This document shows, one piece after another, positions 24,964 through 33,758 of a DNA stretch of 36,167 nucleotides (within the stretch, counting starts at the first letter, position 1; each line of letters begins with the position of its first letter). The notes under the pieces were generated by a model, which worked only from the letters and a program-made list of their open reading frames with translations, was not told the DNA's origin and ran no database searches. A program made the position numbers and the translations under genes. The stretch is from Saprospiraceae bacterium. Lineage in GTDB: Bacteria > Bacteroidota > Bacteroidia > Chitinophagales > Saprospiraceae. Location: positions 1-36,167 of the forward strand of contig JAIXOO010000208.1 of assembly GCA_027486765.1 (NCBI GenBank), read 5' to 3'.

Positions 24964-27504
24964 TTATTTTTTCGGTAAATCAACTTTCACTTCCAAAGAC
25001 AAGAGGCGGCTAATCGAAGGCGAAGCCACAAACTCCCGCACTTCAGAGCCAAACAGGTTCACTGCCTGCGCAGCTACGGTGAGTTTGCCAAAACGGTAGC
25101 CTGCGCTCAGGTCCACGTTGAAAAATCCACCGAGCGGGCCAAAGTTGAAGTTGCGACCAACCTGACGGTCTTCGTACACTGGTGAACCAGCGTAGATCAG
25201 GTCTGGATTGGTTTTGGCGGCCACGTTGATGCCGGAGAAGAAGTCATAAGCTTGTACCCAACGACCAAAGATGCTGCTGAAGAACTTGCCTTTGGAGTAA
25301 TTCAGGCCTAGACCCAACTTGTGTGTAGGTGTATTGATGGGCAAGTCGTTTTCGTTCACCTTGCCGTCGCGGTTGCCATCGTTGGCAGTATCGCTATTGT
25401 CCAGGTCGTAGCTGAACCAGGAGTAGTTCAAGGTGGCCAATAAACCCGCTGCAACGCTGTAGTTGAACGATACATCGGCACCGTAAGTGGCAACTTTACC
25501 AAAGTTCAGGTAAGTCAAGACCAAAGCCGAACCAGTAGCAGGAGTGCCCGGCACTACCTGACTCATGGGCACATCACCCCGGTGGGTAACCGTGCGGCCC
25601 CCGGTAGCAATGTTGATGGATGGGCTGAGGAAGTTTTCGGAAGTATTGTAGTAGGCATTCGCATCGACAAACAACCGTTCTCCAAGGGTGCTTTTGTATC
25701 CAACTTCCACCGTTTGAATGGTTTCTACTTTCAAACCCGGGATTTTGGTGCCATCAGACAAGGTATAACCAGTACTATTACCCAGCAATACGCCACCAAA
25801 AATGTTGGCTTCCAGGTTCAGGATGGTTGGCGCAGCGATCCCCCGGCCATAGGTCAGGCGGAAGGAACTGGCGTCGTTGTAATAAACCAAGGCAGCTTTG
25901 GGAATGAAGTTGAAGCCGTACAAATCGTGGTCGTCAAAACGGGCAGCAGCTACTGCTTTGAGGTGTTCGCCAAATTTGCGCTCAACTTGCAGGTAACCAC
26001 CAATCTGGGCTACCTCGATGTTTTCGCCTCCGTCCAGCAGGTAGGTTCCTTTGGAGTTGGCGCGATCTTGCTGGTATTGTACCCCGAGAATGAAGTCGAA
26101 GCCAGCCACACTGTTGTTGTATTGTGCTTCGGCATTGGTGCGGTTGGAATTGTCTTTAAAAACCGAGTTGCGGTTGAGCGGCACGCCTACCGTTGGGCTG
26201 ATGCCGAACCACTGCTCACCAAAAGAACGACGACGAGATTCTTCTTCACTAAAACCAGCATCTTTAAACGACCAGTAGTTTTGGGTACGCTGGTTCATGG
26301 CGTAGGTGTCCTCCGTTTTAGAGTAAGTCTGGTAGGCCTGGACGAAGAACCGAGGTGATACGTAACGCAACTGGAACCAGTTGATCTGCCAATCCTTGAT
26401 TTGGTTGCGGCCAGCGTTGGTCAACCCAATGTTGTTGCTGGTACTGTGACCATAAGACAAAATGATGTCGGACTTACTGGTAGGGGAGTAATAAAGGCCA
26501 GCTTCGCCCCGCAGGGAGCTGAAGTCGCGGTTCAGTTCCAACTCCGTTGATTTATGCCGGATGATTTTGGAGCCATTGCCCGTACCACCAAAAAATCTGT
26601 TGTCGAAAGCCGTGTTGTTGTAATAAACGGTATCGGTGTAGTCAAACTCGGTCCCTTTCAAGTATTCGGCACTCACTTTGAAGGCAAATTTATCGCCCCA
26701 TTTGCTGGCGTGGCGGAAACGGGTGCTCAACACGTTTTGGTTGCCTACCCCCACCGCGATGGTTGTTCCTTGCGAGGTACGTGGGTCTTTGGTGATGGTG
26801 TTCAACAAACCATTGTGGGCATTGGGGCCGTAAAGTGCAGAGGAAGGACCAAGGATGACTTCTATCCGCTCTACATCTTCCTTCACGGTAGTACTCAATG
26901 CACCCAAGGGCAAGCCAGTAGCGATGAGGGTCGTCAAACGGTTGTCGTTCAACTGTAAGTTTTTGGGATTAAAAGCACTGTTGAAGCCCCGGGCATTGAT
27001 GCCTACACCAAGTACGCCCGAACGTACGTAGTCTACCCCTCTTTGTCTGCCCAATAGCTCGGCCACGTTAAAAGAAGGCAATTCGCTGATCGCCTTGGAA
27101 TTGATTACGGTGATGGTGGCTGGGGCGTTGGTCAGTTTTTCAGCTTTGCGTGAAGCGGAAACAACCACTTCCTGGCCAAGTAAAACCGCAGCCCCCATCG
27201 AAAAGTCAAGGGTAGTGGTCTCACCCGCTTTTACGGCGACGATTTTTTTGAAATTTTGGAAACCCGTGTACGTAACTTCCAGGGCGTATTCCCCTGGTTT
27301 AACATCGGCAATGGTGTACATTCCACTGGCGTCGGTGGCAGCGCCCTGGCTGGTACCGGCAATGACTACGTTGGCTCCCACCAACGCTTCGCCTGATTCG
27401 GCATCTTTTACTGTCCCCTTGATGGTTCCATTTTGAGCTTGCAGGCTGATGCAGGTAAACAGCGCCGCGCACAGCAACGACAAGAGCGTATAGGCTTTTT
27501 TCAT
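24964..27504 (-). CDS. TonB-dependent outer membrane receptor with CarboxypepD_reg-like domain
   Basis: The protein is 846 residues from the preferred ATG at 27504; a longer start at 27522 adds six residues before the MKKAYTLL signal peptide. After the signal peptide (cleavage near LQAQ) comes a CarboxypepD_reg-like beta-sandwich (about 20-100). A plug domain follows (VVVSASRKAEKLTNAPA, then the IEVILGPSSALYGPNAHNG segment), then a 22-strand-type beta barrel. It would import a TonB-energised substrate across the outer membrane. There is no SusD partner or glycoside hydrolase nearby, so it is not a polysaccharide-utilisation locus. A DGNRDGKVNEND loop in one extracellular region resembles a calcium-binding loop. 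The ligand is unknown. Confidence 0.92.
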   Translation of the reverse strand: MKKAYTLLSLLCAALFTCISLQAQNGTIKGTVKDAESGEALVGANVVIAGTSQGAATDASGMYTIADVKPGEYALEVTYTGFQNFKKIVAVKAGETTTLDFSMGAAVLLGQEVVVSASRKAEKLTNAPATITVINSKAISELPSFNVAELLGRQRGVDYVRSGVLGVGINARGFNSAFNPKNLQLNDNRLTTLIATGLPLGALSTTVKEDVERIEVILGPSSALYGPNAHNGLLNTITKDPRTSQGTTIAVGVGNQNVLSTRFRHASKWGDKFAFKVSAEYLKGTEFDYTDTVYYNNTAFDNRFFGGTGNGSKIIRHKSTELELNRDFSSLRGEAGLYYSPTSKSDIILSYGHSTSNNIGLTNAGRNQIKDWQINWFQLRYVSPRFFVQAYQTYSKTEDTYAMNQRTQNYWSFKDAGFSEEESRRRSFGEQWFGISPTVGVPLNRNSVFKDNSNRTNAEAQYNNSVAGFDFILGVQYQQDRANSKGTYLLDGGENIEVAQIGGYLQVERKFGEHLKAVAAARFDDHDLYGFNFIPKAALVYYNDASSFRLTYGRGIAAPTILNLEANIFGGVLLGNSTGYTLSDGTKIPGLKVETIQTVEVGYKSTLGERLFVDANAYYNTSENFLSPSINIATGGRTVTHRGDVPMSQVVPGTPATGSALVLTYLNFGKVATYGADVSFNYSVAAGLLATLNYSWFSYDLDNSDTANDGNRDGKVNENDLPINTPTHKLGLGLNYSKGKFFSSIFGRWVQAYDFFSGINVAAKTNPDLIYAGSPVYEDRQVGRNFNFGPLGGFFNVDLSAGYRFGKLTVAAQAVNLFGSEVREFVASPSISRLLSLEVKVDLPKK

Positions 27505-28134
27505 AACGAGTGCGTTTTGCATGAATTGAAATGATGAATGGTGAACAGGCTATTGGACAAAATATACTTTCAACCAAGTCCCTGATGGTAATGAATGATT
27601 TCGGGATTAAAATTAGAAGGAGATTGATGTGCTGGATGTGGGATCAAGAAACTCAGGTAGGTTGACTTTTTGCAAAGAGGCGAATAAAAAACGCTCTAAA
27701 CAATTGAAAACGAATACGATTGATGCTTCAATGTCAAGCTTGACTCAGTTGTAGTTTTGTGACCAAGAGCCTTTTTCCGGCTTTAGCCTTAAAAATGCAT
27801 AGTACACTGAAAATGAAAACAATGGAAAAAAGAAACCTTTGATCACAAAGTCATTTTTCCAATGTATTTGCTCTACTCAAGGTGAAGGTAAAAAGAAAAG
27901 TCAAGTCGTAAATTACCAATAAAATCGACAGCATTTTATTTTTGTAAAAAATTAACAATCAATTTTTTATGATGGTTTTTTTTGCTCTTTTTGAAAAGAA
28001 TGTATAAAAATGGCTTTAAGTCAACCCAAGTGCTTATTTTTCAAAACAAGTCAAAGATCACCTACCTCGATTACAATTAATTATTTTTCGGCCACGATTC
28101 TTTACCAAATAAAATAATCCAAATTTCCCCTACA
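27505..28134. other. 630-bp AT-rich spacer between divergent genes
   Basis: I see no convincing gene, RNA or large palindrome here. It is the divergent promoter region for the TonB receptor (minus) and the hydrolase-SDR pair (plus). Matches to the Bacteroidota -7 consensus TAnnTTTG occur on the plus strand at 27752-27759 (TAGTTTTG) and 27937-27944 (TATTTTTG), but neither has a clear -33 box. Confidence 0.5.
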
Positions 28135-29091
28135 ATGAATTCACGAAGCGCTGTGATGCTTTGGTTCACCTGCATCATGCCATTTTTTGTGTACAGTCAA
28201 ACGCAAGTCAAAAGTATGGAAGACATTCGATACCCTTTTGCGGTCAAAAAAATAACCTTGCCCAATCAGGTAAGCATCGCTTATGCCGACGAAGGCAAAG
28301 GCAAAAATACGCTGATTTTCATCCACGGCCTGGGCAGTTACCTGCCCGCCTGGAAAAAAGTGGTGGACGAACTGCGGCAAGATTATCGTTGCATTGTGGT
28401 CGACTTGCCGGGTTATGGCAAATCGGGGCGGGGGGATTGGAGCTACGACATGGCTTTTTTTGCCGATTGTATTGAGGGGCTGGTCAAAAAGCTCAAACTG
28501 CGCAAAGTCAGTCTGGTGGGGCATTCCATGGGTGGGCAAATCAGCCTGACCTTAGCCTTACGTCAACCCCAATGGTTGCAAAAACTGATTTTATTGGCAC
28601 CCGCTGGCTTTGAAACGTTTACGGAAGCCGATCGCGCCTGGTTTACCCAATATGTCACGCCAGCGGTTTTTAAGGCCACTCCTGTAGCCCAAATTGAACG
28701 GAACTTTGACGTCAATTTTTACGGAGCAAAAATGCCCGCCGACGCCCGGTTTATGTACGAGGATCGCTTGTTAATGCGGGAAACCGCAGAATTTGACCAA
28801 TATTGCAACATGATTCCCAAATGTGTGCAGGGGATGTTGCAGCAACCCGTAGCGGATCGTTTGCACGAAATCAAAATACCGGCACTCATCTTCTACGGCA
28901 ATGACGATTTGTTGATTCCGAATCGGATTTTGCACCCCAAGCTCAGTGTCGAAGCGGTGGCCAAACAGGGTCAGCAACAGCTGCCACATAGCCAATTGGT
29001 GATGGTGCCACAGTGCGGTCACTTTGTGCTTTGGGATGGAGCGGCTACGGTTAGTGCTTCCATAAAAACATTTTTAAAAACCCATCAATGA
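28135..29091 (+). CDS. Exported alpha/beta-hydrolase
   Basis: The 318-residue protein has an N-terminal signal-like hydrophobic segment (about 6-20, ending near VYSQ), so it is probably periplasmic or lipid-anchored. The fold is canonical: HGLG oxyanion loop (64-67), nucleophile elbow GHSMGG with Ser131, acid Asp258 in YGNDDLL, and base His296 in QCGHF. It should hydrolyse an ester, amide or lactone; the substrate is unknown. Its stop overlaps the start of the SDR gene by 4 nt (ATGA), implying a coupled two-gene unit. The SDR has no export signal, so the pair may act on either side of the inner membrane, or the hydrophobic start may be an anchor. Confidence 0.9.
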   Translation: MNSRSAVMLWFTCIMPFFVYSQTQVKSMEDIRYPFAVKKITLPNQVSIAYADEGKGKNTLIFIHGLGSYLPAWKKVVDELRQDYRCIVVDLPGYGKSGRGDWSYDMAFFADCIEGLVKKLKLRKVSLVGHSMGGQISLTLALRQPQWLQKLILLAPAGFETFTEADRAWFTQYVTPAVFKATPVAQIERNFDVNFYGAKMPADARFMYEDRLLMRETAEFDQYCNMIPKCVQGMLQQPVADRLHEIKIPALIFYGNDDLLIPNRILHPKLSVEAVAKQGQQQLPHSQLVMVPQCGHFVLWDGAATVSASIKTFLKTHQ

Positions 29092-29831
29092 ACAGACTAC
29101 AACAAAAGGTAGCCATCGTAACCGGTGGTGCCAGCGGAATTGGTAAAGCTACTGCCCTGCGCTTTTTGCAAGAAGGAGCCACCGTGGCCATTTGGGACAT
29201 CAATGAAGTCAACGGCAAAGCCCTTGCAACAGAATGGGCCAGTCAGGGCATGACTTGTAAGTTTTACAAAGTCAACACTGCCGACCTAGATGCCGTACAA
29301 GCGGGAGCTGATGCCGTCATGCAGGATTTTGGGCAAATCGATATCCTGATCAACAATGCGGGCATTACGAGGGATTCATCACTGAAAAAAATGTCGCCCT
29401 TGCAATGGCAGCAGGTCATCGATGTCAACCTCAGCGGGGTGTTTTATTGCACCAAAGTGGTGAGCGGCTACATGAGCGAACGCAATTATGGCCGCATCAT
29501 CAACGCAGCTTCGGTGGTGGCCTTGTATGGCAATTTTGGTCAAACCAACTACGTAGCCTCCAAAGCCGGGGTGATCGGCATGACCAAAGTGTGGGCCAGG
29601 GAGTTTGGCCGCAAAGGCATCACCGTGAACGCCATTGCGCCGGGTTTCATCAGGACCGAAATGGTGGAAACCATCCCAGCAGAATACCTGGCAGATTTGG
29701 AAAGCCGTACGCCGGTGGGCAGGATGGGCATGCCGGAGGATATTGCGAATGCGTATTTGTTTCTGGCATCGGATGAGGCGTCGTTCATCAATGGGGTGAC
29801 CTTGTCGGTGGATGGGGGATTGGTAATGTAG
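29088..29831 (+). CDS. SDR family oxidoreductase, FabG/PhaB-like
   Basis: This 247-residue classical short-chain dehydrogenase has the nucleotide motif TGGASGIG (12-19), NNAG (89-92) and catalytic Ser142, Tyr155 and Lys159. An Asp (Asp37) at the end of the second strand (AIWD) suggests a preference for NAD(H) over NADP(H), unlike typical FabG. The AGITRDSSLKKM stretch resembles 3-oxoacyl-ACP and acetoacetyl-CoA reductases. It probably interconverts a 3-keto and a 3-hydroxy acyl thioester, or a similar alcohol. It is coupled to the upstream hydrolase. The stop codon TAG lies within the first bases of a palindromic GTAGGGGCG element. Confidence 0.9.
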   Translation: MNRLQQKVAIVTGGASGIGKATALRFLQEGATVAIWDINEVNGKALATEWASQGMTCKFYKVNTADLDAVQAGADAVMQDFGQIDILINNAGITRDSSLKKMSPLQWQQVIDVNLSGVFYCTKVVSGYMSERNYGRIINAASVVALYGNFGQTNYVASKAGVIGMTKVWAREFGRKGITVNAIAPGFIRTEMVETIPAEYLADLESRTPVGRMGMPEDIANAYLFLASDEASFINGVTLSVDGGLVM

Positions 29832-29903
29832 GGGCGACCCTCGCGGTCGCCAATGGGAATGAAATTTTTTATTTAAAAGGGCGACCGCAAGGGTCGCCCC
29901 TAC
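29828..29903. repeat. Palindromic element, GTAGGGGCGACCC arms
   Basis: The left arm (29828-29851) reads GTAGGGGCGACCCTCGCGGT then CGCC. The right arm (29879-29903) is its inverted copy with one mismatch. The 27-nt centre is A/T-rich. The SDR stop codon (29829-29831) is the TAG of the left arm. It is related to the element at 11915-12037. Confidence 0.9.
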
Positions 29904-29937
29904 GGGAATTTTGTACTATTGTGAACAATCGATTGCT

Positions 29938-31353
29938 ATGCGCAACAAACTGCAAATCTTCACCAATTTCGCCAATACCCTGCTGCCGCACGAAACGCAC
30001 TACCTGCTGGCTGTGCAGCAATTGGCCGATCAGGTGAAGCTCGGCATTTTGGAGCGGGTGGATTACAATTGCCAACACATCAACCAGTTTACCCCCTACG
30101 ATCCCAACATCGACAAACGCAAGTACTCCCACCTCAAAAACTGGGTGCAACAACGCCTCACCGAACTGGACGTTGATGCCCACTTCGAATGGATGAGCAC
30201 CCTGGAGCGACAAATCACTAAGGATGCCATAGAGGCCGAGGAAGAAAAAACCTTGTTGCGCGAAATCCGGCAGTATGAACATCCGGGCTTTTTTTTCACC
30301 AAGTTTTACGAACTGGTCCAGCAATACCGCCATTTTCTGCTGATCAGAATGCGTTATGCCGACCATGAAACCGTGCACAAATTCCTGGAAACCTACCAGG
30401 AAGCCTACGCCAACAGCAAGCGGATTTCCGAGCAATTCCACCAGGCCACCCTCGATATCGTCAAGCAGTACTCCGAAAACTCCGCCGAATCCATCCAGTG
30501 GGAAAAGTGGCTGACCCGCATTTTTTACGATGAGACATTGGAGGGTTACACCCGTTACATGGCTTTTGTCCGCCTGACTTTTATCAGTTTCAACTACCGC
30601 AAACTGGATTTATTGGGCGAAAAATTCGCTTACCTTGACCGGATTTTTGGCGAAGGCAAGTTTTATTCCAAACGGATTTTGCTCAATTATTACCACTTGC
30701 GGATGTTGTTGCACGCGCGGTTGCGGGAGTTTGACAAGGCCATTCACTACGGCTACCTGTCCATACGGGGCAAAACCCACGACTACCTTTTTTACGTCAA
30801 CAACCTCGGGGCTGTATTGCTGCGCGCCAACAAACCCCAGGAAGCCCTGACCATGATGCGCAACGCTGCACCAGAAATGAAAAGCAGCCAGAATTTTTAC
30901 AACAAGGTGGGCTTTGTGGCTTTTTACATCAAGTGTTTGTTGCAAAACCAGATGCTGCGCAATGCCGAGAGTTATGCGGAAACCTTTCTTTCGGCTTACG
31001 AAAAAGAAGTCCTGCAATACCGCTGGCACACCTTTTTCACCGCGTACATGGGGGCTTTGTTGAGCCAGCGTAAGTTTCAAAAGATGATTCGGGTAACCAC
31101 CAAGTATCGCTTGCTGGATTTGGAAAAAGGCTACGAAACCCGCCCTGACTATGTGCCTGCCCTGCTTTGGTACACCTCAATCGCACAATACAAAGAAGAG
31201 ATCATCGATAAAAACACCCTCCAGCGCCGCCTCCAGGATTATTTCAATGCCCACCGGGGTGAAAAAGACCGCAGCCACCAGATTGGGGAGCTGTTGAATG
31301 AATTGAAGCCACACGCTCCGGAGGTAATTAATTATTTGCAAATTTGGACGTAA
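29938..31353 (+). CDS. Hypothetical alpha-helical (TPR-like) repeat protein
   Basis: The 471-residue all-helical soluble protein starts MRNKLQIFTNF, with its ATG 35 nt after the palindromic element. An in-frame TTG at 29911 would add nine unlikely residues. The body has helix pairs with TPR-like spacing, for example FDKAIHYGYLSIRG, PQEALTMMRNA and AESYAETFLSAYEKE, and many aromatic and Arg/Lys residues. There is no signal peptide, membrane segment or catalytic motif. I do not recognise a specific family; a protein-interaction scaffold is the most that can be inferred. It converges with the T9SS cargo gene and lacks an obvious operon partner. Confidence 0.8.
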   Translation: MRNKLQIFTNFANTLLPHETHYLLAVQQLADQVKLGILERVDYNCQHINQFTPYDPNIDKRKYSHLKNWVQQRLTELDVDAHFEWMSTLERQITKDAIEAEEEKTLLREIRQYEHPGFFFTKFYELVQQYRHFLLIRMRYADHETVHKFLETYQEAYANSKRISEQFHQATLDIVKQYSENSAESIQWEKWLTRIFYDETLEGYTRYMAFVRLTFISFNYRKLDLLGEKFAYLDRIFGEGKFYSKRILLNYYHLRMLLHARLREFDKAIHYGYLSIRGKTHDYLFYVNNLGAVLLRANKPQEALTMMRNAAPEMKSSQNFYNKVGFVAFYIKCLLQNQMLRNAESYAETFLSAYEKEVLQYRWHTFFTAYMGALLSQRKFQKMIRVTTKYRLLDLEKGYETRPDYVPALLWYTSIAQYKEEIIDKNTLQRRLQDYFNAHRGEKDRSHQIGELLNELKPHAPEVINYLQIWT

Positions 31354-31367
31354 TTGCTTTCCAAAAC

Positions 31368-31398
31368 AAAAAAAGGTGCAGGCCCGCGGACCTGCACC
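31368..31398 (-). terminator. Rho-independent terminator of the Cys-rich cargo gene
   Basis: On the minus strand the stem GGTGCAGG/CCTGCACC (31391-31398 with 31375-31382) is followed by a 7-T run (31374-31368). It lies about 45 nt beyond the stop at 31444. The opposing helical-repeat gene ends at 31353. Confidence 0.8.
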
Positions 31399-31443
31399 AC
31401 TGTTACATGGGATCAAAAAATGTTCATGGGATTATAAAAACAA

Positions 31444-33501
31444 TCACTGTTTGACAACTAAAGTTTTATATCGGTTTTCAGTAGAGATGGCCTCCAGAAA
31501 ATAAGTTCCATTGGGTAACTCGTCCAGGTTCAGGGATTCGCGGTTGCTGCCATTTTGTTTGTGCAGCACGGTTTTGCCCGTCAAATCACGGAGTACAAAT
31601 TGGTAAGCAGCAGAGCTGACTGGCAAATCCAGATTCAATTGACCCGTGGTAGGGTTGGGGAAAGCCCGCAATTGTCCCTGGGGTAGGCTGTTACTTTTGT
31701 TGATATCCGTAGGTACACCCACACAACCTTGTACGTTGACCTTGAACTCACAGCGGGCACATTCTTTGCCGCCACATTTCACGATAATTTGCACCAGGAA
31801 CACCCCATTGCTGCCAAAACCAATCGTTTCATTCAAAGTAGCATCGTTGAGGGAGCTGTACACTACTGCCCCACTGGCAGAGGTTACGGTAATGTCATAG
31901 GTCGCCTGGCAAGGCGCTTTGCAGAGGTACAAGCCGCTGAGGTTGTATTTGCCACACTTGAGGTCGAAACCTAGTCCACACAGTTCAGGGAAGATGGCAC
32001 CATTGCCGGACAAGGCTGGTTTTTTCTCCCACTGGCCACAACAATCAACCGGAGGGCATTCCACTTTGATGAAGAAGCGGCAAGGTGGGCAAGGTTTGCC
32101 ATCGCAGTAAGGTTGCAGGGATACGGTATACAGACCACTTTGGGTAAAGTTATAAGGCACAGCGACAGAACCCGCACCAGAGAAATTGGTAATCGTACCA
32201 TCGGGAGCACTCACAAAACCCTTGATCGCTGCGCAATTTCCATTGCCGATGCACTGGTACATCGCTTCGATGTAGTAGGCTTGGTTGCACTTGGCGGCGA
32301 TGGTTTCCCCGCATTTGACGGGAGTGATGCTGCCACCCAGATTGATCTGGATTTTTTGCCAGCCTTCACCTTGGGCAGGGCATTCACAGGCACAACCGAA
32401 CACCTGGAACTTGAAGACACATTTGTCGCATACTTTTCCGCCACATTTCACTACTACTGTTACGGAGTAAGCGCCATTGGCGGTGAAGTTGAGGACTTCA
32501 TTGAGGGTGTTGTCGTTGGCCGTGATGACGATGGGGGCGCCAACTGCTGGATAAAGCGTTACATCGTAAGTTGCTTTGCAAGTATCTTTGCAGAGGTAAT
32601 TGCCAATCAGTTGGAACTTGCCACACTTGAGTTCAAAACCTTTGCCACAAACGTCTTCGTACTTGATGTTTGGGCCGATCAGGTCGGGCAGGTTTTCCCA
32701 TTTTCCACAACAATCCACGGGTTCACAGTTGACAATTTTTACGATGAACTTACACTCGTAACAAATCTTATCCCCGCAGCGAATGATGATGGCGATCACA
32801 TAGGTGCCAGGAACATTGGGCAAAGCTTGGGAAAAGGTATTGCCAGAACCCGTAGCTGTAGTCACTCCATTCACAAGGTATTCGTACTTGGCCTGGCAGT
32901 CACCAGGGCAATCGTAGCCAACATTAAAGGTAACCTGGTTGTTGCTGCAAAACTCGTAAGTCTGGCCACATTCAATCTTCATTGCGTGCCAATTGGGCGC
33001 GGAGAAGTTGATGTAATCCAGTTTGCCACCTTCACAACTACAGGGACAAGAGCAGACGTACACATAAAAGGTCACCGAGTAACAACAGACATTGCCGCAG
33101 AAAAAATGCAGCGTGACGACGTGCACCCCTTCCTTGTTGAATTGGTGGTTGAAACAAAAGGAGGCTCCTGCGCCCGTATAGCTTGCAGTCACTCCGTCTT
33201 TGTCGGTTACGGTGGTTATATAGGTGGGTGCCAGACCAGTGGCGCAGGCGAACTTGGCACAAATGCGGTAGTCGGTTTGACAATTGGCGGCATAAGAAAA
33301 AGGCGGGGCTGGCGAAGTGTTGGGCACGTTGGTAGCAGTGCCACTGGGGTCAATGATTGCAATTTTAGGTGGGATGCAGGTTTTTTTGTCCACCATGCTG
33401 AGGGTGTCAGCGGTAGTGGTTTGAGCAAAAGAAGCATTCACCAGCCCCTGGATACAGAGGAACACGATTAAAAGCAAACGGGTAATGATTCTGGATTTCA
33501 T
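31444..33501 (-). CDS. Secreted Cys-rich multi-domain protein with T9SS C-terminal sorting domain
   Basis: The 685-residue protein has a signal peptide (about 1-26, cleavage near SFAQ) and about 50 cysteines in the mature chain. It has roughly five modules of 80-120 residues (about 75-155, 156-264, 264-373, 374-487, 487-593). The modules look PKD/Ig-like: each ends with a YxVxVxxxCGxKxCxxCxFxxxV-type segment. Modules 3 and 5, which begin CCGKW and CCGQW, are near duplicates, and 2 and 4 resemble each other, giving an alternating pattern. Residues 612-685 form a type A T9SS sorting domain (FPNPTTGQLNLDL, then LPNGTYFL and a basic end). It is presumably exported by type IX secretion and cell-surface attached. 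A disulfide-rich surface or adhesive role is inferred. Confidence 0.88.
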   Translation of the reverse strand: MKSRIITRLLLIVFLCIQGLVNASFAQTTTADTLSMVDKKTCIPPKIAIIDPSGTATNVPNTSPAPPFSYAANCQTDYRICAKFACATGLAPTYITTVTDKDGVTASYTGAGASFCFNHQFNKEGVHVVTLHFFCGNVCCYSVTFYVYVCSCPCSCEGGKLDYINFSAPNWHAMKIECGQTYEFCSNNQVTFNVGYDCPGDCQAKYEYLVNGVTTATGSGNTFSQALPNVPGTYVIAIIIRCGDKICYECKFIVKIVNCEPVDCCGKWENLPDLIGPNIKYEDVCGKGFELKCGKFQLIGNYLCKDTCKATYDVTLYPAVGAPIVITANDNTLNEVLNFTANGAYSVTVVVKCGGKVCDKCVFKFQVFGCACECPAQGEGWQKIQINLGGSITPVKCGETIAAKCNQAYYIEAMYQCIGNGNCAAIKGFVSAPDGTITNFSGAGSVAVPYNFTQSGLYTVSLQPYCDGKPCPPCRFFIKVECPPVDCCGQWEKKPALSGNGAIFPELCGLGFDLKCGKYNLSGLYLCKAPCQATYDITVTSASGAVVYSSLNDATLNETIGFGSNGVFLVQIIVKCGGKECARCEFKVNVQGCVGVPTDINKSNSLPQGQLRAFPNPTTGQLNLDLPVSSAAYQFVLRDLTGKTVLHKQNGSNRESLNLDELPNGTYFLEAISTENRYKTLVVKQ

Positions 33502-33631
33502 GGGTAGCAGATTTAACAGGATGATGGAATAAGGTGTTATCTTGGTTGCGGTTTTTGCCGCCTACATCCATACATCTGCGAGGTGGGAAAAATCTTACTA
33601 GTAGAAAGTGTTAAAAAAATGTTAAGAAAAA

Positions 33632-33750
33632 GTTTAGGAAGGTTGAGGGAGGTTTAGAAGGTTTAGGCTACCGCAGTGAGGTTGACAATGTCCTTGTTCA
33701 AATCGCTGCGGCAGCCTAAACCTTCTCAACCTTCTCAACCTTCCTCAACC
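33632..33750. repeat. GGTTGAGG-arm palindromic element in a divergent promoter region
   Basis: The left arm is AGTTTAGGAAGGTTGAGGGA followed by two GGTTTAG(AA) units. The core begins CTACCGCAGTGAGGTTGACA, and the right arm begins CTGCGGCAGCCTAAACCTTC at 33706. The core runs in the same direction as the copy at 17035. It occupies the spacer between the divergent Cys-rich gene and the sigma factor gene, ending 8 nt before the latter's ATG. Confidence 0.88.
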
Positions 33751-33758
33751 GCACCAAG

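Noticed and set aside
24964-27504. A polysaccharide utilisation locus
   Set aside because: There is a TonB receptor but no SusD-like lipoprotein and no carbohydrate-active enzyme in the window.
27742-27960. Plus-strand promoters for the hydrolase gene (TAGTTTTG and TATTTTTG boxes)
   Set aside because: The -7-like boxes have no TTG box at the expected distance and lie 190-380 bp upstream of the gene, so they were mentioned in the spacer note but not called as promoters.
22106-29831. An OleABCD-like olefin hydrocarbon cluster
   Set aside because: All four enzyme classes are present, but the KAS III-like protein lacks the catalytic His and Asn that OleA needs, the SDR is a short FabG type rather than an extended OleD type, and the genes are split over two divergent units.
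32113-33471. A 452-codon open frame on the plus strand opposite the Cys-rich cargo gene
   Set aside because: The minus-strand product has a signal peptide, repeated modules and a T9SS sorting domain. The long antisense frame follows from its biased codon use.
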